Source: Treponema sp.
GTDB taxonomy: Bacteria > Spirochaetota > Spirochaetia > Treponematales > Breznakiellaceae
NCBI GenBank assembly: GCA_031258265.1
Contig: JAIRNB010000028.1
Location: 1 to 32,026 of the forward strand
Length of the DNA: 32,026 nucleotides
Direction: 5' to 3'
In this document: in pieces, positions 22,105-27,804 of the stretch
How the letters are laid out: each line of letters begins with the position of its first letter
How positions within the stretch are numbered: the stretch's first letter is position 1
Position numbers and translations under genes: made by a program
Notes under the pieces: model-generated
Databases searched by the model: none
What the model was told of the DNA's origin: nothing
The model's input: only the letters and a program-made list of their open reading frames with translations

Positions 22105-22737
22105 TCATTTAGAATCCGTTACCCGGCCGCCGCCCCGGTTAATGACTCCCAAGACCTCCCGCAGTCCGTCATCCCCGGCGTAGTAATGCTCCTCCAGTTC
22201 ATCTTCCTCAAGGCCCACCAGTTCATGACTCATGTAGTGAATCCACTGGGGTTCATCCTTCAGGGAAAGTTCATGTTTACGGCAGTAATAATCGGGCTGG
22301 ATGGGAAGCTGTTGGGATTTATCGTAAAAGTATTTATAATCGTGGACCGCGATCTTAAGATCATGCCGGGGTATTCCCTTTTTTAAAAAAATCTCCGCCA
22401 GGTAATTTATAGTACGCCCCGAATCAAATATATCGTCCACCAAAAGCACCCGGTCTCCGGTCCTCAGATGGGCGGGATCGTAAGTCCAGCCCTCCACAGA
22501 AATTTTATCCTGACTCATCACGTCCGAATAAGAGCGGGCCACTACCGCGGCATAGTACACCGGCCGGTCTCCCTTCCGCAGTATCTTAAAATACTCGCTG
22601 ATTACGTTCCCCAGAAAGGCCCCGCCCCGCAGGGACACGTAGATCACATCGGGAATAAAACCGTCAAGGTATATCCGGTGGGCAAGTTTAAGGGTATTGT
22701 TCCGCACCGTGTCATAGGGAAGAAATTCTTTTTTCAC
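22105..22737 (-). CDS. Phosphoribosyltransferase-domain protein
   Basis: A 210-residue type I phosphoribosyltransferase-fold protein. The PRPP motif is V-L-L-V-D-D-I-F-D-S-G-R-T (97-109), and S-L-R-G-G-A-F-L-G (35-43) forms the pyrophosphate loop. Family members transfer a base to PRPP (hypoxanthine/xanthine type) or regulate nucleotide metabolism. An acidic C-terminal tail (L-E-E-D-E-L-E-E-H-Y) is unusual, so the substrate is left open. The GTG at 22737 overlaps the oxidoreductase stop (GTGA) and has GGGGGAA upstream. Confidence 0.88.
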   Translation of the reverse strand: MKKEFLPYDTVRNNTLKLAHRIYLDGFIPDVIYVSLRGGAFLGNVISEYFKILRKGDRPVYYAAVVARSYSDVMSQDKISVEGWTYDPAHLRTGDRVLLVDDIFDSGRTINYLAEIFLKKGIPRHDLKIAVHDYKYFYDKSQQLPIQPDYYCRKHELSLKDEPQWIHYMSHELVGLEEDELEEHYYAGDDGLREVLGVINRGGGRVTDSK

Positions 22738-23723
22738 CGTTCCCCCGGATACAAGAGAGCGCCCTGGGCGCGGATCTGATCCATGGTTTCCATGATGACA
22801 AGGGATTCGGAAAGACCCATGATTCCACTTTCCAGCTTCCCGGCCCTAAGGCAGTTCATTAATTCCTCCGCCTCGTAGTTATACCCGTTGGATAAGAATT
22901 CCGGTTCGTAGTGATACTTGTAGCGGCCATAGACCTGAAGGTCCGCGCTGTGGGAAAAAACAAAATCCGGCAGGTGGATATACCCCTGGGTTCCGTAGAT
23001 CCAGCCGTCGTTTACCCCGGCGGTACTGATGGCGGCGCTGAGGGAGGCCATGCGGGGCCCGCCGTAGGAAAGCAGGGCGGAGACCTCCTCATCGACCCCC
23101 GTTTCCCCCAGGTACATCATGGATTTTACGGCCTCCGGCTTTTTCCCGCCAAAGGCAAAGGAGGCCAGGGAAACGGGGTACACACCGGCGTCAAGCAGGG
23201 CCCCGCCCCCCAAGCCGATATTGTAAAGCCGGCCCTGGGGGTTAAAGGGGGCGGAAAAACAGAAATTCGCCTGTACCATCTTTACTTCCCCGATAATGCC
23301 GGAATTAAGCCATTCCTTAAACTTGAGGAGGGGGGGAACAAAACGAGTCCACATGGCCTCCATGAAAAACACCTTATTGGCCTTGGCTTCGGCAATCATC
23401 TGTGACAGCTCGGCGGCGTTGATACTTACCGGTTTTTCGCAGAGGACTGCCTTTTTTGCCCGGAAAGCCGCAATGGCCATTTCTTTGTGGGTAACATGGG
23501 GAGTACCGATATAGATCGCCTCCACCGCGGGATCATCCAGCATCGCCCGGTAATCGCCGTAGGCTTTTTCAAAGCCATATTTGGCGGCAAAAGCTTCCGC
23601 CTTTTCCCGGCTCCGGGACGAGGCCGCATAGAGACGGGCCCCCTTCGCGTCCCGCAGGCCCATGACAAAACGGTTGGAAATACCCCCGGTTCCCGCTACT
23701 CCCCAGTTGATTCTGTCCTTCAT
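22734..23723 (-). CDS. Gfo/Idh/MocA family NAD(P)-dependent oxidoreductase
   Basis: A 329-residue oxidoreductase with a Rossmann N-terminus, W-G-V-A-G-T-G-G-I-S (7-16), and the signature C-E-K-P (95-98). The C-terminal beta-sheet domain has G-G-G-A-L-L-D-A-G-V-Y-P, typical of the dihydrodiol-dehydrogenase/sugar-dehydrogenase branch. The substrate is unknown; sugars or inositols are usual. The ATG at 23723 has an AGGAGGG ribosome site. An ATG at 23891 lies inside the rhomboid gene and is rejected. It sits between the rhomboid gene and the phosphoribosyltransferase gene in an apparent operon. Confidence 0.93.
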   Translation of the reverse strand: MKDRINWGVAGTGGISNRFVMGLRDAKGARLYAASSRSREKAEAFAAKYGFEKAYGDYRAMLDDPAVEAIYIGTPHVTHKEMAIAAFRAKKAVLCEKPVSINAAELSQMIAEAKANKVFFMEAMWTRFVPPLLKFKEWLNSGIIGEVKMVQANFCFSAPFNPQGRLYNIGLGGGALLDAGVYPVSLASFAFGGKKPEAVKSMMYLGETGVDEEVSALLSYGGPRMASLSAAISTAGVNDGWIYGTQGYIHLPDFVFSHSADLQVYGRYKYHYEPEFLSNGYNYEAEELMNCLRAGKLESGIMGLSESLVIMETMDQIRAQGALLYPGER

Positions 23724-23766
23724 AAAAAAACCCTCCTGTAGGCCGGACAAATTAAATGCCGCCGGA

Positions 23767-24369
23767 TTAGGCGGGCAAGGGCCGTTTCCGCCCTTCCCGT
23801 TCTCTGCCCCTCCGGGGCCGTAAAAAACCAAAGAGACTGCCGGTAAAACCCCCCACGATATGGGCAAATTGGGAAATATTGTCGGGGTCAAAGGAATTTA
23901 GAATCTCCCGTCCCAGGTAGAGGATCAGAATCAAAATAAAGGTAAGGGGAATTTCCCCGGCGGTAAAATTGGTAAACGAGGCCAGGAGGATCATCATGAA
24001 CACCACCCCGCTGGCCCCCAAAAGACTTTTATTAAAAAAGGCGATATTAAAAAGGCCGGTTACCAGGGCGGTAACAAGAATCATGAACAAAAGGTGAAGG
24101 GAACCGTAATATTCTTCCAGGATGGGGCCAATCAGCAAAATAACCATAAAATTAGAAACCAAATGCGGCCAGCCGGCGTGACCCGCCGCATGGGTAAACA
24201 GGGTAATCCAGCAGCGCGGACTGGCCGGATTAAAACCCCCTTTACCGGGGACGGAAAACCAGAGTTCCTCCAGGGGATAAAAACGGAAAAGGGTCTGGGA
24301 AAGGGCCAGGACCAGAACGCTGGTAAAGGCAAAGCTTAACACCGTGGGGGCGTTGTACTTAATCCGCAT
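23767..24369 (-). CDS. Rhomboid family intramembrane serine protease
   Basis: A 200-residue membrane protein with about six hydrophobic segments. The catalytic elements are present: G-A-S120-G (118-121) and H170 in F-A-H-I-V-G-G-F-T-G-S-L-F-G, plus H64/H69/N73 in H-A-G-W-P-H-L-V-S-N. An active protease is therefore likely. The frame extends to 24465, but the ATG at 24369 (M-R-I-K-Y-N-A-P) is preferred because a strong promoter (TATAAT) ends 6 nt before it. There is no ribosome site, which suggests a leaderless mRNA. An inverted repeat covers the start codon. First gene of the leftward housekeeping run. Confidence 0.9.
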   Translation of the reverse strand: MRIKYNAPTVLSFAFTSVLVLALSQTLFRFYPLEELWFSVPGKGGFNPASPRCWITLFTHAAGHAGWPHLVSNFMVILLIGPILEEYYGSLHLLFMILVTALVTGLFNIAFFNKSLLGASGVVFMMILLASFTNFTAGEIPLTFILILILYLGREILNSFDPDNISQFAHIVGGFTGSLFGFLRPRRGREREGRKRPLPA

Positions 24370-24405
24370 AAGCGGATTATAACGTCTCCGGCTTGGCTTA
24401 GGCAA
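24361..24405 (-). promoter_or_regulatory. Leaderless-type promoter and start-codon palindrome of the rhomboid gene
   Basis: On the minus strand, TTGCCT (24400-24405), an 18-bp spacer, then consensus TATAAT (24376-24381), ending 6 nt before the ATG (24369). A perfect 7-bp inverted repeat (AATCCGC, 24361-24367; GCGGATT, 24372-24378) spans the start codon and touches the -10. It could be an operator or, in RNA, a hairpin that hides the start. Confidence 0.6.
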
Positions 24406-24476
24406 TGAAGCGCGGGGCCGTAATCCCGGCGGGGAAAATCTTGTGGGGAAGTCCTGGATTGCCAATACTTAAAGGT

Positions 24477-25301
24477 ATGAAAAATATAGAAACAGAATAT
24501 TTCGGACCCCCCCGGCGGCCGTGGCAGATCCTTTCGGGAACCGGCATTAAGATCGCCGGTATTATCCTTATGACCATGGACCACCTGCACCAGATGTTCA
24601 TTGCCCAGGGGGCGCCGAACTGGCTTAACTGGTTTGGCCGGCCGGTGGCGGTGATGTTCGTCTTCCTCTCCGCCGAAGGTTTTTTTTACACCCACCACAA
24701 ATGGCGGTACATGCTGCAGTTCCTGACGGGTTTCCTTTTCATGTCCGCCATGAACCTGACATTATCCACCCTCATGCCCATGGAATATATAGCCCTGATC
24801 AACAACATCTTCGGGACCCTGTTCATGGCCGCCTTTTATATGTGGAACATTGATCGTATCCGGGACGGTCTTAATGATAAAAACCCGGCCAAAATTCTTG
24901 GCGCCATAGGGGGTTTTCTCCTCCCCTTTATCACAAGCCTTGCCGTGATTCTGGCCATCCAAAGCGAAAACCGGACCGTCGCGATGATCTCCCTTTTCAT
25001 TCCCGACCTTCTGTCCGTGGAAGGCGGCTTTGCGCTGGTCCTTTTGGGGGCGGCTTTTTATGTGCTAAGAAAGTACCGCTTCGTCCAGGCTGTCCTGGTA
25101 CTGGCCGTAAGCGCCCTTAGCTGGTACTTTTCGAAGGACAGCGCCGATTTAGGAAATTTTCAGTGGCTCATGGTTTTCGCCGTCATCCCCATACTCCTGT
25201 ACAACGGCAAACGGGGAAAGGGGATAAAATACTTTTTCTACATCTTTTACCCCGCCCATATCTACATTCTGTACTGCGCTGCCTGGTTTTTACGGGGCTG
25301 A
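24477..25301 (+). CDS. TraX family membrane protein
   Basis: A 274-residue multi-pass membrane protein with TraX-family features: I-K-I-A-G-I-I-L-M-T-M-D-H near the N-terminus, a central G-R-P-V-A-V-M-F-V-F-L-S-A-E-G-F segment, and the terminal K-Y-F-F-Y-I-F-Y-P-A-H-I-Y-I-L-Y. TraX of the F plasmid acetylates pilin, and chromosomal homologues are probably acyltransferase-like, with unknown acceptor. The ATG at 24477 follows AAAGG at very short spacing; a TTG at 24459 with GGGGAA upstream is an alternative. It is divergent from the rhomboid gene and convergent with the small lipoprotein gene. Confidence 0.85.
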   Translation: MKNIETEYFGPPRRPWQILSGTGIKIAGIILMTMDHLHQMFIAQGAPNWLNWFGRPVAVMFVFLSAEGFFYTHHKWRYMLQFLTGFLFMSAMNLTLSTLMPMEYIALINNIFGTLFMAAFYMWNIDRIRDGLNDKNPAKILGAIGGFLLPFITSLAVILAIQSENRTVAMISLFIPDLLSVEGGFALVLLGAAFYVLRKYRFVQAVLVLAVSALSWYFSKDSADLGNFQWLMVFAVIPILLYNGKRGKGIKYFFYIFYPAHIYILYCAAWFLRG

Positions 25302-25323
25302 CCGGACTTGTTCAAGGACAACG

Positions 25324-25884
25324 CTATTTTTCTATAACCACCTTCATAATATTATCCTCGAATTTCCAGGTAATCGTTGGGGAATATAGGGCCACAGTAA
25401 AGTTGGGGCTGATGGTGTATATTTTCGCCGGATCATGCGTATTACTGCCAGCCGGAATAGTTAACTCAGTGGCCAGGGAACCGTCGGGTTTTGTACATTC
25501 TATGTATTCATACTCCAGCGTATCATTGATAGATTTAGCGGCCCTAAGCTCCACAGCCACATTAAGATTATTCGTCACCTGAAGCTCAAAGGGAATACCG
25601 TCAACTAAAGGGGTAATATCCCTGAACACATAGCGTTCCCCGGAAGCATGGGATTCCATTTTTACGCTCATGGCCCCCGCCAGTACGGATATACCTTCGG
25701 GGGGCAGCGTATATGCTTCGACACGGTAAAGCTCGGAAGAATTTGGGCTTAGAGTTCTTACGGCGCCATTGTAGGCGTATGTTACGGTCTTTGAAGATTG
25801 ATTGTCCGCCGTGACGGTATAGTATTTTGTGTCGCAGGAAAAAAACGTCAGAACTAACAAAACAGTAACACTGAACTTTTTCAT
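25324..25884 (-). CDS. Small hypothetical lipoprotein
   Basis: A 186-residue predicted lipoprotein. The signal peptide (M-K-K-F-S-V-T-V-L-L-V-L) ends at F-F-S-C17. The mature part is beta-rich with many Thr, Ser and Asn residues. No family is recognised. Base composition is visibly more AT-rich than most neighbours. The ATG has a strong GAGGAGG ribosome site. Two palindromes lie upstream (25921-25958). It is convergent with the TraX-like gene, with a 22-bp gap and no clear terminator. Confidence 0.8.
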   Translation of the reverse strand: MKKFSVTVLLVLTFFSCDTKYYTVTADNQSSKTVTYAYNGAVRTLSPNSSELYRVEAYTLPPEGISVLAGAMSVKMESHASGERYVFRDITPLVDGIPFELQVTNNLNVAVELRAAKSINDTLEYEYIECTKPDGSLATELTIPAGSNTHDPAKIYTISPNFTVALYSPTITWKFEDNIMKVVIEK

Positions 25885-25920
25885 GGAAGCCTCCTCAGCG
25901 GCTTTTTATTTGGTTTCTGT

Positions 25921-25958
25921 CCATAATGTAGACACATTATGGAAAGGGCATATATGCC
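25921..25958. promoter_or_regulatory. Two palindromes upstream of the small lipoprotein
   Basis: A perfect 9-bp inverted repeat (CCATAATGT, 25921-25929; ACATTATGG, 25934-25942; spacer AGAC) is followed by the perfect palindrome GGCATATATGCC (25947-25958). Both lie 37-74 bp upstream of the lipoprotein start, in the promoter position. They look like operator sites; a convincing -35/-10 pair could not be fixed. Confidence 0.5.
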
Positions 25959-26012
25959 GCGGCTTTCTTAAAAATAATTTCCCTGCCGCCCGTTTTTTGG
26001 GGGAAGGGCCTT

Positions 26013-26795
26013 TCATTTTTCCGCCAATTCAATTTCCACCGGGCAGTGGTCGGAGCCTTCCACGGCGGAGAGAATCCGGGTGCCTTTTACCCGGCCCAGG
26101 AAGGGATGGTCGATACAGTGGTAATCAATACGCCAGCCCACATTCCGCAGGCGGGCCCCTGCCCGGTAGGACCACCAACTATAGTGCCCGGTTTCCCCGG
26201 GGTGGAAGTGCCGGAAGCTGTCCACATGCCCCGCCTGGGTAAAGGAGTCCATCCAGGCCCGCTCCTCCGGCAGGTAACCGGCATTACCCTCATTTTCCCT
26301 GGGCCGGGCCAGGTCTATGGGGGTATGGGCGATGTTGTAGTCCCCGCAGAGGACAAAGTGCCGCTTCTTTTTTACCAGGCCGTTGCAGAGATCCATCATG
26401 GCGGCGCAAAAATCAAGTTTATAGGGCAGCCGGGCGCCCCCGTCCTGGGAATTGGGAAAATACGCGGAAATAAGAGTAAAATTCGAAAATTCCGCTAAAA
26501 GAACCCGGCCCTCATCGTCAAAGGCGTCAATCCCCAGGGGCTTAACGCTTTTTGGCTTGACGCGGCTAAAAATGGCTACCCCGGAATAGCCGGCTTTCCT
26601 GGCGCTTGCCCAGTAAGCGTAATAAGCTTCTCCCCTGTTGTTCCGGGGCTCCCGCAGCTCCGGGGAAAGCTGTTCCGGCCGGGCCTTGGTTTCCTGCAGG
26701 CACAGAATATCCGGGGAATCCGAGCCAAACCATTGGACAAAACCCCGCTTTTCCACAGCCCGAATCCCATTGACATTCCAGGAAAGAATACGCAT
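26013..26795 (-). CDS. xth: Exodeoxyribonuclease III (AP endonuclease)
   Basis: A 260-residue ExoIII-family nuclease that repairs abasic sites. It has S-W-N-V-N-G-I-R (5-12), L-Q-E35-T-K, G-D152-Y-N154-I-A-H, G-W-R-I-D-Y (220-225) and S-D249-H250-C-P-V. Length is typical. The ATG at 26795 has no ribosome site. A promoter with TATATT ending 6 nt upstream suggests a leaderless transcript. Monocistronic, with repeat D upstream and divergent to it. Confidence 0.97.
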   Translation of the reverse strand: MRILSWNVNGIRAVEKRGFVQWFGSDSPDILCLQETKARPEQLSPELREPRNNRGEAYYAYWASARKAGYSGVAIFSRVKPKSVKPLGIDAFDDEGRVLLAEFSNFTLISAYFPNSQDGGARLPYKLDFCAAMMDLCNGLVKKKRHFVLCGDYNIAHTPIDLARPRENEGNAGYLPEERAWMDSFTQAGHVDSFRHFHPGETGHYSWWSYRAGARLRNVGWRIDYHCIDHPFLGRVKGTRILSAVEGSDHCPVEIELAEK

Positions 26796-26801
26796 AAGGC
26801 A

Positions 26802-26830
26802 AATATAGATGGACCGGCCTCTAATAGCAA
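26802..26830 (-). promoter_or_regulatory. Leaderless-type promoter of the exonuclease III gene
   Basis: On the minus strand, TTGCTA (26825-26830), a 17-bp spacer, then TATATT (26802-26807). The -10 ends 6 nt before the ATG (26795), so transcription would begin at or next to the start codon. No Shine-Dalgarno sequence is present in the gap. Confidence 0.6.
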
Positions 26831-26854
26831 GGCGGCCCCTCCCCCCTATGCCGG

Positions 26855-27375
26855 ATTATCTAATATACAGCCTCTGGCCCTTGGCTTTTGTTCCAGCCCA
26901 AACCTGCGGTTTGGGCCGCGGCCGCACTGCCTCCGCTAAAGCGGAGGCGCATTTTTCAATTTGGGGGCATACGGAGGCGCTATGCGTAGCCGCTTTGGTT
27001 CAATAACAGCCTGCCGGCATGGGGCGAAGTAATTGCCCTGGTAAGGGGCGTTAAGGAAAAAATGTAACACCCGCCCGGCGCAGGGCAACTGTACTTATCC
27101 CGGCCAAATGCAAGCCCGGCTTTAGGCGGGCGGGCGCGCCGCGGGGCCGGCTGTGATAGACGTATACGTTTTTGCAAAGCAAAAACGTAAAGCCCAAAAA
27201 TGGCATGGATGCCATTTTTGGGCCGCAAACGAAGTTTGCGCGCGCAAGGGATTGTAGGGGCGCGCAGCCCCGAAGGGGCTGGAGCGTTCCCGGAGCGAAG
27301 CGCAGGGAATGAAGCGTAAGCGGAACCCCGAAAAGCCCGGTTTCCGGCGCACAGCGCCGGAAATGCGCCCAAATA
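26855..27375 (+). repeat. Modular hairpin mosaic repeat, copy D
   Basis: The gene-free region before clpS is the longest copy. It contains AATATACAGCC (near 26862), hairpins around CCTCCGC-TAAA-GCGGAGG (26930-26947) with the GCACTG/GCGCATT flanks, the GGGGGCATACGGAGGCGCTATGCG module, and the AACAGCCTGCCGGC arm (about 27005-27018). The matching GCCGGCTGTGATA arm comes only at about 27146, after roughly 125 bp of unrelated sequence that looks like an insertion. Then follow ACGTTTTTGC/GCAAAAACGT (27166-27189), the core hairpin 27192-27223, GCAAAC/GTTTGC, the GCGCAAGGGATTGTAGGGG junction, variable stems, and the terminal hairpin 27335-27370, whose stem begins TTTCCGGCGC instead of TCCCCGC. Confidence 0.85.
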
Positions 27376-27423
27376 CACAGAAAAAGCTTTGTACTGTAAT
27401 CGCCGAAAGGGAAGCCCTGTCCA

Positions 27424-27452
27424 TTGTCCAACGGCCTTTTTTCGGCTATGAT
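27424..27452 (+). promoter_or_regulatory. Leaderless-type promoter of clpS-clpA-aat
   Basis: TTGTCC (27424-27429), a 17-bp spacer, then TATGAT (27447-27452), ending 6 nt before the clpS ATG (27459). There is no ribosome site in the six intervening bases, so the transcript probably starts on the ATG. Confidence 0.6.
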
Positions 27453-27458
27453 GATTCT

Positions 27459-27770
27459 ATGGCCGGGTTGGAAAAAATCGGCGTGAGGCCCTCCTCCCGG
27501 AAGGAGGAAAAGCTCAAGGAACCGGAAGATTACCGGGTCATTTTGCTTAACGATAATTATACCACCATGGAATTTGTGGTGGCGGTTTTGATTTCGATTT
27601 TTCAAAAGAACGAGGGCGAGGCGAAGCGGATTATGCTGGATGTACATCGTAAGGGCCGTGGGACGGTGGGGTTCTACCCTTGGGATATAGCCAGAACCAA
27701 GGCTGAACAGGTCCATGCGGAAGCGGGACGGAGAGGATTTCCCCTGCGTTGTGTTGTTGAACAGGCCTAG
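27459..27770 (+). CDS. clpS: ATP-dependent Clp protease adaptor ClpS
   Basis: A 103-residue N-recognin that delivers proteins with Leu, Phe, Tyr or Trp at the N-terminus to ClpAP. The binding pocket is visible: L-L-N31-D32-N-Y-T-T-M-E-F-V (the second acidic residue of the usual N-D-D is Asn) and D-V-H63-R-K-G. The disordered N-terminal 20 residues are normal. The frame is open to 27309 through repeat D, but the ATG at 27459 fits the family and the promoter. It lies 34 bp before clpA. Confidence 0.95.
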   Translation: MAGLEKIGVRPSSRKEEKLKEPEDYRVILLNDNYTTMEFVVAVLISIFQKNEGEAKRIMLDVHRKGRGTVGFYPWDIARTKAEQVHAEAGRRGFPLRCVVEQA

Positions 27771-27804
27771 AAGGGGTAGAATTGCTTAGTTTGGGAGAAA
27801 CTCA

